Source of the DNA: Fusobacteriota bacterium
Lineage (GTDB): Bacteria; Bacillota; TC1
NCBI GenBank assembly: GCA_009773805.1
Contig: WTXA01000002.1
Span: forward strand, 1-64,000
Direction: 5' to 3'
DNA: 64,000 nucleotides
A program made the translations under genes and the position numbers. The notes under the pieces are model-generated. The model did not search any database. It was given only the letters and a program-made list of their open reading frames with translations, and had not been told where the DNA came from. Positions 53,893 through 61,244 of this stretch are shown here, in pieces (the stretch's first letter is position 1; every line of letters starts with the position of its first letter).

Positions 53893-54184
53893 ATTCTCCT
53901 TGCATGAAAATATTCATATTTGCTTCCAATTTAGTTACACAACTTTTTACATTTTGGATACCATCTACAATTACACTACAATCTGTACATTGTCCAATAC
54001 CACAAAAGAGGCTTCGTTTTTCTTTGTATTTGTTTGTTATTCTAAAGTATTTTATGTCATTTGCTATGAGAGCTCCTGCTATAGTGTCACCTGCTCTACC
54101 CCATAGTTCTACTCCATTATATTTGAAAGGTATTTCCTCTCCTATTTTAAAATTAATTATAGGATGTTCTTCAATTCTGTTCAT
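53885..54184 (-). CDS. HcnA-like [2Fe-2S] ferredoxin subunit
   Basis: 99 aa from the ATG at 54184 (AAAGGAG 6 nt upstream; the frame is open further up). Plant-type ferredoxin cysteines are in LFCGIGQCTDCSVIVDG (about 61-77) and VKSCVT (about 81-86). It resembles HcnA/SoxA-type N-terminal domains. First gene of the five-subunit operon, translated directly after the hairpin at 54196-54236. Confidence 0.87.
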   Translation of the reverse strand: MNRIEEHPIINFKIGEEIPFKYNGVELWGRAGDTIAGALIANDIKYFRITNKYKEKRSLFCGIGQCTDCSVIVDGIQNVKSCVTKLEANMNIFMQGECD

Positions 54185-54192
54185 GTAACTCC

Positions 54193-54236
54193 TTTCTAAA
54201 AAAACGACCCACACTGCATCTGCAGTATGGGTCGTT
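54193..54236 (-). terminator. Terminator hairpin just before the dehydrogenase operon (attenuator candidate)
   Basis: Minus-strand 16-bp stem AACGACCCATACTGCA / TGCAGTGTGGGTCGTT with one G-U position and a 2-base loop, then seven T. The T run is followed directly by AGAAAGGAG, the ribosome binding site of the first gene. It lies downstream of a promoter at 54265-54293, so it is in the leader of this operon as well as being the only terminator after the chimeric gene at 54302. Confidence 0.88.
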
Positions 54237-54264
54237 AACCGTTAATCAATATTCTATTAACTAG

Positions 54265-54293
54265 ATTGTATACTATGTGTATTTTGATTACAA
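54265..54293 (-). promoter_or_regulatory. Promoter of the dehydrogenase operon
   Basis: Minus-strand TTGTAA (54293-54288), 17-bp spacer, TACAAT (54270-54265). Transcription would start near 54258 and enter a leader with an upstream small repeat (GTTAAT...ATTAAC) and the terminator at 54196-54236. Confidence 0.75.
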
Positions 54294-54301
54294 GTGTAAA
54301 A

Positions 54302-57001
54302 TTAATTTAGTTTTACCGCTTTTGAATAATCTGTTTTTAAAAACTCTCCATCTTGTAAGAAAATGTGACCTGATGAGTAGTTGTCCCTCTCTATGGTTAC
54401 TATAACTTTTTCTCTAGTGTAGTAGCCACCAAATGTGTTTACTATTGAGTTTAGAAGCATGGTTTCATAGTAGGCACCTGCATTCATTTCTGTTATGAAG
54501 GCCTTGTTAAGATTTACATGTACTGTCTCAAATTTATCTAAATATAAAGATAATACTTTTGTATTTGCTGTTAAGACATTACCTATGCCTTGATTCTTCA
54601 TACCATCATTGTAGTTAGCTCTATAGGCACTTTCTAGTTCTTCTCTAGTTATGTCGTTAGTGTTAAATGCTACTTCTGCTGTTATATAGTAGTATTTATC
54701 TGCATCAAGGTTTGGATAATAGAAATTAACTTGAGTTTTGTATGGTGTGTTTTTCTCTACTTTTTCAAGTGATGAGCTTATTTCATCAGTTCCTGTTATA
54801 TATTTACTTTGCACTAAGCCAACATCTTTGGCATAGTAATCTTTTGTTATTCCATTAGTATCAGTTGTGGTTACTTCTATAGCTTCATAATCACCATATG
54901 GTACTGTAACTTTTATGTCTATTCCGGTTATTTCTCTTTTATTACCATTTTTAAGTGTCCAACTGTTGCCTTTTTCTAGTGGTTCTTGAATTAAAATCTC
55001 TTCACTAAAGCTGTATCCATTCAATAGTTTGATGCTCAAGTCCATTTTTTCTTTTTCCATGTATATCATGATGGAGTAGGCTATTAGTATACCTAAGGTG
55101 ATTCCTGCGATTACAAATATTACTGCTATTTGGCTTAATGTTTCAAGATAGATAGTAACTTGACCGGCAATACTCCCGTAGACACTAAAAGCTTGAAAAT
55201 AATAAGCACTTAAACCAAGTTCATTAACCTTGTCGCTTATTGCCAGAAATGATTGATCAGGATTATTTACTTTTATCAGATATCCTCCATTATTAGAAAT
55301 ATCAAATCTTAAACCAGCTGTATTGTTATTTACTATTACTACTCTATCTTTAACCATATTATTAGTTTCAGGATACTTGAATATATCATATGTGAAATGT
55401 TCTTGACCATTTTCTATAATTATTGCTTTAATTGTTCCAAAATCCTTGGCAAAATATTCCGGCGCTAATTCATGTGCTGCTTTTTGCTCCTTTTTTCTAC
55501 CTTCAGAAAACTGTATTGGCACATCATGAAGTGAATAATAATTATTTTCTAAGTTATATATAATTTCATTTTTTAAACTAGCATATTTTTCAGGAATAAG
55601 AATATAGTTGATATTCTCATTGTCATCTACTGATATTTTATTATTATTAATATCGTAAATCGGATTCTTCTTGAGATAATTATTATTTATTTCTATGCTA
55701 TTCCACATTATACTTTCAAAGTATGACTGTGTTTCTCCATGTTTTTCACCATCAAATTTATCATTAACTTGTATTTGGATTCCACCTTTTTCGTTTGCGT
55801 ATACATATAACTTTTTATTTTGTACCATATTAAAGATCATATCTTCGAAATCATCAGTACGCTCTTCATAACTTAACGATACTTGAGCATAGTTAATTGT
55901 CTCTTCCCACTTCTTGAGGTTTTCAGAATAGAAGTTATATACAGGCATATATATCTTTAAACTATAAATGAATAAACCAATCAAAATTACAGTAAAAATA
56001 ATCTTAAAGCCATTACTAAATCTCCTGATAATCTGAACCGGTTTCATATTCTTAATTGCAGAACCTATAGTTATCTTATGCATGAAGCTCAAAGGTATTA
56101 AAAGAATAAGACAAACAATCACAAACAATACTGAAGTGTTTAGCAAAGATCGAAATACTAAATCAATATATAGAACACTTTTAAACTTTATAAAAAGCAG
56201 ACCTAAAATAGAATAGCTGACCACAGAACTAATTAAATAGAGCACCCCTATGTTTCTATAATATTCGTATTTCAGTTTATTGTCACTGTAGCCATTTAAT
56301 TTCTTCACACCAATATCCTTGTATCTAGAAATCAGATCATAGACAACTACCAAAATTGTTAGAAGAAAGACAATAATCATTGGAATAATTTTGAGTATTG
56401 GCGGTATCATGATTTTCCCTCGATTCATGCCACTTACTCTACTAACATCAACATGAAGTTCTGAACTAAGCTCTTTTATAAATGCATCTGATTTCTCTTT
56501 GGCAATATTTAAAGAATAGTAGCCTGAAAGGACATATTTCTCATCCTTCAAGTTTTCAAAGGTAGAAATTCTAATTTTAAAGTCATTGTCCAAAACACCT
56601 ATTCTTCCAATACTTTCCACATTGTTAATATCTCTAGAATCAAGATAATTGTTGCTTTTATCATAGTTATCTAATAAGACACCAGTAATTTTTAATTTTT
56701 TAAATATTTTACCACTATCCTTTAAATGTATATATTTAATCAGATTAAATTTTTCACCAGGTGCATTGTTATATACATTTAAAATAAGATCTGCTTCATA
56801 TTTCTCAGTAGTTGATATTAATGTATCAACCACCTCTTTTCTGTCTAAATTATTTATACCCTTATCAATCAATATTGTCGTAGCCTGTTCTTCTCCACTT
56901 ATTACAATATTATTGTTGATACTATTTTTTTCTAAATCATAGAATACAAAAAAAGAGAGGAGAATATTAACTATAAATAAACTTAACAATATTTTACGCA
57001 T
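54302..57001 (-). CDS. Chimeric gene: truncated 7TM bacteriocin-associated protein fused to a GerMN lipoprotein tail
   Basis: 899 aa. Residues 1 to about 665 match the neighbouring 734-aa gene (57474-59678) throughout: the same N-terminal anchor (MRKILLSLFIVNILLSFFVF), membrane spans at about 205-225, 245-265, 285-305 and 325-345, a large extracellular region, a span at about 630-655, then MDLSIKLLNGYSF. There the similarity stops. The last 234 residues (from SEEILIQEPLEKGNSWTL) belong to a different family: a GerMN-containing lipoprotein C-terminus, with VLSLYLDKFETVHVNLNKAF and YYETMLLNSIVNTFGG. The two C-terminal spans of the 7TM protein and the signal and lipobox of the lipoprotein are both missing. 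The junction is near 55003-55010. This looks like an in-frame deletion product; it may not function as a transporter. Confidence 0.88.
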   Translation of the reverse strand: MRKILLSLFIVNILLSFFVFYDLEKNSINNNIVISGEEQATTILIDKGINNLDRKEVVDTLISTTEKYEADLILNVYNNAPGEKFNLIKYIHLKDSGKIFKKLKITGVLLDNYDKSNNYLDSRDINNVESIGRIGVLDNDFKIRISTFENLKDEKYVLSGYYSLNIAKEKSDAFIKELSSELHVDVSRVSGMNRGKIMIPPILKIIPMIIVFLLTILVVVYDLISRYKDIGVKKLNGYSDNKLKYEYYRNIGVLYLISSVVSYSILGLLFIKFKSVLYIDLVFRSLLNTSVLFVIVCLILLIPLSFMHKITIGSAIKNMKPVQIIRRFSNGFKIIFTVILIGLFIYSLKIYMPVYNFYSENLKKWEETINYAQVSLSYEERTDDFEDMIFNMVQNKKLYVYANEKGGIQIQVNDKFDGEKHGETQSYFESIMWNSIEINNNYLKKNPIYDINNNKISVDDNENINYILIPEKYASLKNEIIYNLENNYYSLHDVPIQFSEGRKKEQKAAHELAPEYFAKDFGTIKAIIIENGQEHFTYDIFKYPETNNMVKDRVVIVNNNTAGLRFDISNNGGYLIKVNNPDQSFLAISDKVNELGLSAYYFQAFSVYGSIAGQVTIYLETLSQIAVIFVIAGITLGILIAYSIMIYMEKEKMDLSIKLLNGYSFSEEILIQEPLEKGNSWTLKNGNKREITGIDIKVTVPYGDYEAIEVTTTDTNGITKDYYAKDVGLVQSKYITGTDEISSSLEKVEKNTPYKTQVNFYYPNLDADKYYYITAEVAFNTNDITREELESAYRANYNDGMKNQGIGNVLTANTKVLSLYLDKFETVHVNLNKAFITEMNAGAYYETMLLNSIVNTFGGYYTREKVIVTIERDNYSSGHIFLQDGEFLKTDYSKAVKLN

Positions 57002-57045
57002 TTACTTCACCTCTCTTTCTTTTTAATATAAATATTTTTAAATTC

Positions 57046-57384
57046 CTACCAAGTCAAATAATCATGATATGATCGCCATTGCCATGGGTACCAGTAACCT
57101 GTTTTAGCATATGACCATGAATTATGAACTTTCCAATACTTACCATTGTAGTAGTAAGTACCCGATGAATTAACAAGGGTGTTGTCTTGTAATGCTGATG
57201 ATCTGTGATAATTTGGATGCCAATAATTAGAATACTGGCTCTGTTGCCATATCAAATTATAATCAAGACCATAGCTCCAAAGACCTCCTCCAGCATTCAC
57301 CTCGACAGCTTTAGCCGGACTGGAAATGACTAATCCAAAACTTAAAAGCAACATAGTACCAAGAATGATTTTAAACTTTTTCAT
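57046..57384 (-). CDS. Lactococcin 972-like bacteriocin precursor (copy 1)
   Basis: 112 aa from the ATG at 57384, behind AAAGGAGAACGGT. Signal peptide about 1-26 (MKKFKIILGTMLLLSFGLVI, ending SSPAKA). The mature part is rich in Tyr, Trp, Ser and Asn and has the family pattern GGGLWSYG ... QYSNYWHPNYHRSSALQDN ... WKVHNSWSYAKTGYW. Lactococcin 972 is a secreted, unmodified bacteriocin that binds lipid II and blocks septum formation. Relatives are always beside a 7TM (DUF1430) gene, as here (44 bp upstream of 57001). No double-glycine leader; export is by Sec. Confidence 0.85.
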   Translation of the reverse strand: MKKFKIILGTMLLLSFGLVISSPAKAVEVNAGGGLWSYGLDYNLIWQQSQYSNYWHPNYHRSSALQDNTLVNSSGTYYYNGKYWKVHNSWSYAKTGYWYPWQWRSYHDYLTW

Positions 57385-57433
57385 ACCGTTCTCCTTTCTT
57401 TTAAAGTATTTATCCATTGCAATAGATTACAAA
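57305..57433. repeat. 129-bp near-identical repeat, copy A
   Basis: Covers the promoter-proximal leader, ribosome binding site and signal-peptide codons of bacteriocin copy 1. By my count it differs from 59982-60110 at 5 of 129 positions, while the mature-peptide regions have diverged. It contains ATTGCAAT, a perfect palindrome, about 25 bp before the ribosome binding site. Confidence 0.88.
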
Positions 57434-57473
57434 ATCACGAATCCTATCCATATTCATTTCATAATATATACTT

Positions 57474-59678
57474 TTAATTACCTTTTAAAATGTCCTTTAT
57501 ATTTCTTTTTTCATAAATACTAATGAAAATGTATGTTAACAATAAATCTAGAATCACTATCCCTACTAATAATAATGCTAGTGCCATAGTTTCAGTAGCA
57601 TTCCCTCTTACAAATAGAAAAGAAGGGAGAAAAAAGATATAAAATAATATTGTTCGCAACAGTTTCCTACCATGTCTTCCAATAAAGCTGTAGCCATTCA
57701 ACAACTTGACGCTCAGATCCATTTTTTCTTTTTCCATGTATATCATTATAGAGTAGGCTATTAATATGGCTATGGTAACTCCTGCAATTCCAAATATTAC
57801 TAAAATCTGACTTAGTATACCTAAGTACATATTGACCTGTTCTGCGACATTACTATAGGCACTATAGGCATCATAATAGTAAGCCTCAAGTCCTAGTTCC
57901 TTTACCTTGTCACTAATAGAAAGGAATGGTTCCTCTGGATTTTCCACCTTGATGAAATAGCCTAAATTTGTACTAATATCACCATTTTTGTATGCACCTT
58001 TGGTATTAATATCAATAATTCTATCATAGACCATATTTTTTGATTCTGGATGCACATTCATATCATAGGTAAAATAACCCTGGTCATTTTTTATGACTAT
58101 TATTTTTATAGTATCCGGTTCATTACCAAAAAGTTCAGGTTCCTTTTCATTTAATACTAGCTGCACTCTTTTAATGTCTTCGGCAAGTTCTTTTGGAATA
58201 TCATGAAATGAAATATAGTAGTTTTCATAGGTCTTGATAATTTGTTCCTCTAGATAAGCATACTTTTCAGGAACAAGAAAAGTATGTACACACTCATTTT
58301 CATCAATAGAAACAACCTTTCCATTCAAGTCATATACTGGATGTTTCTTTAAATAATTGTTATTCAAGAGTACTGTGTTCTCTATAATATTTTCTTCTTC
58401 ACGTTTCTTGGGATCACTATTATTACTTTGGTAAAAGTCATTGATTAGAACTTGTATTCCACCCATTTCATTAACATAAAAATAAAGTTTCTTATGTTGT
58501 ATTAAACTCCATATTCTCTCATCAAAATCTTCATTTTCATTATAATAATGTGAATCAACCTGAGCATAATCAATTGCAGCCTCCCACTTCTTGAAATTCT
58601 CAAAATAAAAACTATAAACAGGCACATAAAGCTTTAGACCGCTAATGAACAAACCAATAAGAATAAAAGTAAATATAAACTTAAAAACAATACTAAATCT
58701 TTTAACAATATGAACTGGTTTTTTGTTCTTTATAGCAGAAGACATCTTTATCCTTCTTATGAAATTCAAGGAAATAAGAAGAATAAGACATATTAAAAGG
58801 AATAAAATACCTGTTACTATCAATGATTTAAAAACAAGTTCCACATATAGAATATTTCTAAATTTAATATAGAGAATTCCCAAAATAGAATAACTAATGA
58901 TTGTACTGATTAAATATAGCCAACAAATTCCCTTATAGTATTCTAACTTCAAGCTATTTTCACTATAGCCATTTAGTTTTTTCACACCAATATCCTTGTA
59001 TTTTGATATTAAGTCAAAAACTACTACCAAAACAGATAAAAGAAAAACAATAATCATTGGAATGATTTTTAATATTGGAGGAATCACCACCCTGTTATTA
59101 TTAAAATTCTTCTCTAACGTAACATTTATACCCAACTCACCTTTAAGTTCTGATATAAAGGCTTCAACCATAGATTTATTAATATTCACACTATAGAACC
59201 CAGACAAGGTATATTTACTTTCTTTTAAGTTTTCAAAGGTTGCTATCTTAAAATAGATATCTGGATCCATGACTAAAATACTTCCAACCTGTTGTCCATT
59301 ATCTATATTCCCTGTATCAAGGTAGCTCATACTTGTATCATAATTATCGATTACATTTCCCTTAACTCTAATATCTTTAAATAATTGTTCACTATCCTTC
59401 AAATATACAAACTTCACTAATTTAAGCTTTTGACTTGGGGCATTGTTATATACCCTGAAGATAACATCTGCCTCATATTTTTTTGTAACCTTTTGTATTT
59501 TATCTATAGTCTTATTTCTTTCTAGTTCATTGATTCCTTTGTCAACAAAAATAGTGAAATTCTGATCTTCACCACTTTTTGATATTCTTTCGTTTATACT
59601 GTTATTCTCTAGGTCATAAAATATAAAGAAAGAGAGGAGAATATTGATTAAGAATAAACTTACTAATATTTTACGCAT
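57474..59678 (-). CDS. Bacteriocin-associated 7TM membrane protein (DUF1430 type), intact copy
   Basis: 734 aa. Family of the membrane partner found with lactococcin 972-like peptides, proposed as immunity or export component. N-terminal anchor about 1-20; large extracellular region to about 195; spans at about 205-230, 250-275, 285-308 and 330-350; second extracellular region; then about 635-660 (IAGVTIAILIAYSIMIYM), and two final spans (about 682-697 and 700-722). MDLSVKLLNGYSF precedes the last two spans, as in FtsX-like permeases. A companion ABC ATPase gene normally follows, but here bacteriocin copy 1 follows. It is 35 bp after bacteriocin copy 2. Confidence 0.86.
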   Translation of the reverse strand: MRKILVSLFLINILLSFFIFYDLENNSINERISKSGEDQNFTIFVDKGINELERNKTIDKIQKVTKKYEADVIFRVYNNAPSQKLKLVKFVYLKDSEQLFKDIRVKGNVIDNYDTSMSYLDTGNIDNGQQVGSILVMDPDIYFKIATFENLKESKYTLSGFYSVNINKSMVEAFISELKGELGINVTLEKNFNNNRVVIPPILKIIPMIIVFLLSVLVVVFDLISKYKDIGVKKLNGYSENSLKLEYYKGICWLYLISTIISYSILGILYIKFRNILYVELVFKSLIVTGILFLLICLILLISLNFIRRIKMSSAIKNKKPVHIVKRFSIVFKFIFTFILIGLFISGLKLYVPVYSFYFENFKKWEAAIDYAQVDSHYYNENEDFDERIWSLIQHKKLYFYVNEMGGIQVLINDFYQSNNSDPKKREEENIIENTVLLNNNYLKKHPVYDLNGKVVSIDENECVHTFLVPEKYAYLEEQIIKTYENYYISFHDIPKELAEDIKRVQLVLNEKEPELFGNEPDTIKIIVIKNDQGYFTYDMNVHPESKNMVYDRIIDINTKGAYKNGDISTNLGYFIKVENPEEPFLSISDKVKELGLEAYYYDAYSAYSNVAEQVNMYLGILSQILVIFGIAGVTIAILIAYSIMIYMEKEKMDLSVKLLNGYSFIGRHGRKLLRTILFYIFFLPSFLFVRGNATETMALALLLVGIVILDLLLTYIFISIYEKRNIKDILKGN

Positions 59679-59713
59679 AGATTCACCTCTCTTTCTAATT
59701 AATTCACTATTAA

Positions 59714-60061
59714 CTAATAGTTTAGATAACTGTAATAGGAACGATGATAATAACCATTAGATGAATAGCTGGTTCTTGCTCTAGCCCAGCTATTATGGAC
59801 TGTCCACAAATGTGAACCTTGATTTGGTAAAGTTCTACCTGGTGAATAAGCATTTACATTATCCTGCATTGCTGTAGACCTGTGCCAGTTTGGATGCCAG
59901 AAATCTGAATACTGCCTACTTTTATATAACCAGTTGTACTCAACCCCAAAATCCCAAAGACCACCTCCAACCTCCATCTCTACAGCTTTAGCCGGACTGG
60001 AAATGACCAACCCAAAACTTAAAAGCAACATAGTACCAAGAATGATTTTAAACTTTTTCAT
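59714..60061 (-). CDS. Lactococcin 972-like bacteriocin precursor (copy 2)
   Basis: 115 aa from the ATG at 60061. The signal peptide is identical to copy 1 (MKKFKIILGTMLLLSFGLVI, SSPAKA). The mature part is GGGLWDFGVEYNWLYKSRQY, SDFWHPNWHRSTAMQDN and LWTVHNSWARARTSY. Against copy 1 the pattern WHPN.HRS.A.QDN and VHNSW is kept, but spacing and C-terminus differ, so the two peptides may have different targets. First bacteriocin gene of the operon, 49 bp after the Fur-like gene. Confidence 0.85.
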   Translation of the reverse strand: MKKFKIILGTMLLLSFGLVISSPAKAVEMEVGGGLWDFGVEYNWLYKSRQYSDFWHPNWHRSTAMQDNVNAYSPGRTLPNQGSHLWTVHNSWARARTSYSSNGYYHRSYYSYLNY

Positions 60062-60110
60062 ACCGTTCACCTTTCTTTTAAAATATTTATCCATTGCAAT
60101 AGATTTCAAA
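59982..60110. repeat. 129-bp near-identical repeat, copy B
   Basis: Partner of 57305-57433. It runs from the signal-peptide cleavage region through the leader to the stop codon of the Fur-like gene, marking the edge of the duplicated unit. Confidence 0.88.
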
Positions 60111-60374
60111 CTAAAGATCCCTACCATCAGGATCAATTAAGCCCATACTCCTAAACAAACACAAATTCTTGTAAACAGAAGATAAAGAAATAAAATAACC
60201 CTCCTCGAGAAGAGCACTATAAATCCTACTTGCTCTGTACCAATTGTCATCACCATCATCATCAGAACCCTGCTCCTCCATCAAATATGACAACATCCTA
60301 AACCTATGAGGAGTTACCACCATACCCTTACCCTTTAAGACACCAAATATATCCTTACTCCCATAAATACTCAT
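60111..60374 (-). CDS. Minimal Fur-like winged-helix protein
   Basis: 87 aa. The segment MVVTPHRFRMLSYLMEE ... ASRIYSALLEEGYFISLSSV ... YKNLCLFRSMGLID aligns with the N-terminal DNA-binding domain of Fur/PerR proteins (TPQR..I...L; A..IY..L; IS..TVY.NL......GLI). The metal-binding and dimerisation domain is absent; the protein ends right after the winged helix. It has an acidic insert (GSDDDGDDNW). It is either a minimal regulator or a truncated gene. It starts behind GGGGGGATTTT and precedes bacteriocin copy 2 in the same direction, so it may control the locus. Confidence 0.72.
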   Translation of the reverse strand: MSIYGSKDIFGVLKGKGMVVTPHRFRMLSYLMEEQGSDDDGDDNWYRASRIYSALLEEGYFISLSSVYKNLCLFRSMGLIDPDGRDL

Positions 60375-60417
60375 AAAATCCCCCCATATTATATAATAAT
60401 ATCAACTACAAATTGAA

Positions 60418-60618
60418 TTAATCCCCAAAAAAAATTTCATCCAAGGAAATATCCAAAACAAGACAAATAGCACGAAGACGCTCTATTCTTGCATTCTCCA
60501 CCTTCTTTTCAATCCTAACATAACTTGAATAGGGTATTTTACTTAATATAGCCAGACGTCTTTTGCTAAACCCCTTGATTTTCCTATGATCCCTTAGGGA
60601 CAAAACCTCACACATCAT
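60418..60618 (-). CDS. Small XRE-type regulator (66 aa)
   Basis: 66 aa from the ATG at 60618 (GGAGGTG 5 nt upstream; a second ATG follows directly). Cro/C1-type helix-turn-helix: LRDHRKIKGFSKRRLAILSK ... YVRIEKKVENARIERLRAIC ... LDISLDEIFFGD. No effector domain. It begins the unit that includes the Fur-like and bacteriocin genes, and its promoter contains a palindrome it may bind. Confidence 0.85.
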   Translation of the reverse strand: MMCEVLSLRDHRKIKGFSKRRLAILSKIPYSSYVRIEKKVENARIERLRAICLVLDISLDEIFFGD

Positions 60619-60636
60619 CTTCACCTCCATACAAAC

Positions 60637-60665
60637 ATCATAATCAATTTAAAATTGAATGTCAA
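60637..60665 (-). promoter_or_regulatory. Promoter of the XRE-bacteriocin unit with central operator
   Basis: Minus-strand TTGACA (60665-60660), 17-bp spacer, TATGAT (60642-60637). The spacer is almost wholly a perfect palindrome, TCAATTTAAAATTGA (60644-60658), a natural site for a small XRE dimer. The leader is about 12 nt. Confidence 0.82.
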
Positions 60666-60787
60666 TAATAGTATGTACTTTTTACATAAAATATACTATA
60701 TAAAACATAAAGAAAATCTAACAAAACTAAATAGAAAACAATAATAGAACAATAAACAAAAAAATAAAGCTAAAAAGAAAAAAGATA

Positions 60788-60816
60788 TTGTTCCGACAAC
60801 TAAAATAACATATAAT
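60788..60816 (+). promoter_or_regulatory. Promoter of the divergent XRE gene
   Basis: TTGTTC (60788-60793), 17-bp spacer, TATAAT (60811-60816). TTGTTCCGACAA, an inverted repeat TTGT-N4-ACAA, overlaps the -35. The AT-rich 120 bp between this and 60665 contains only an AGTATGTAC...TATACT-like repeat (60670-60697) and no gene. Confidence 0.78.
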
Positions 60817-60833
60817 AAATGAGAGGTGATCAA

Positions 60834-61184
60834 ATGATCTCAGATAGAATAAAAAAACTACGAGAAGAAAACGATGTAACACAAGCCGACCTGGCTAAAG
60901 CGATAGGTGTAACCACCAGCGCAGTATCAGCCTGGGAAAAAGGCATCAACGAACCAAGAATGGGAGCAGTACACAAGATAGCCCAATATTTTAAAGTAAC
61001 TAAAAGCTATCTGGTCAATGATGAAGACTCACACCAATATGACGAAAAAGCACTACTAATTGCTGAAAAACTAATCAAATACGAAAACCACGAACTTGCC
61101 CGACTAATGGACAAGATCAGCAAACTAGACCAAAAAGAAAAAGACAAAATAATCAAAGTAATCAAAACTATAATAAACGAGTAA
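60834..61184 (+). CDS. XRE-family regulator
   Basis: 116 aa from the ATG at 60834 (GAGGTGATCAA upstream). N-terminal helix-turn-helix about 3-58: RIKKLREENDVTQADLAKAI then GVTTSAVSAWEKGINEPRMG. The C-terminal half is a charged helical region (about 70-116) that may dimerise. It is similar to small phage-type repressors but no phage genes are present. It is divergent from the bacteriocin unit, which it may control. Confidence 0.9.
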   Translation: MISDRIKKLREENDVTQADLAKAIGVTTSAVSAWEKGINEPRMGAVHKIAQYFKVTKSYLVNDEDSHQYDEKALLIAEKLIKYENHELARLMDKISKLDQKEKDKIIKVIKTIINE

Positions 61185-61191
61185 ACAACAA

Positions 61192-61226
61192 GAAGGCTAA
61201 GGGAAATCCCTTAGCCTTCAATTTTC
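61192..61226 (+). terminator. Terminator of the XRE gene
   Basis: Perfect 12-bp stem GAAGGCTAAGGG / CCCTTAGCCTTC with a 4-base loop, followed by AATTTTC. It lies 7 bp past the stop and 18 bp before the next gene, so read-through into the GNAT gene is possible. Confidence 0.82.
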
Positions 61227-61244
61227 TTAAAAAGGAGGTATACA

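Noticed and set aside
60111-60374. Calling this gene fur or perR
   Set aside because: The metal-binding and dimerisation half is absent, so a Fur or PerR function cannot be claimed.
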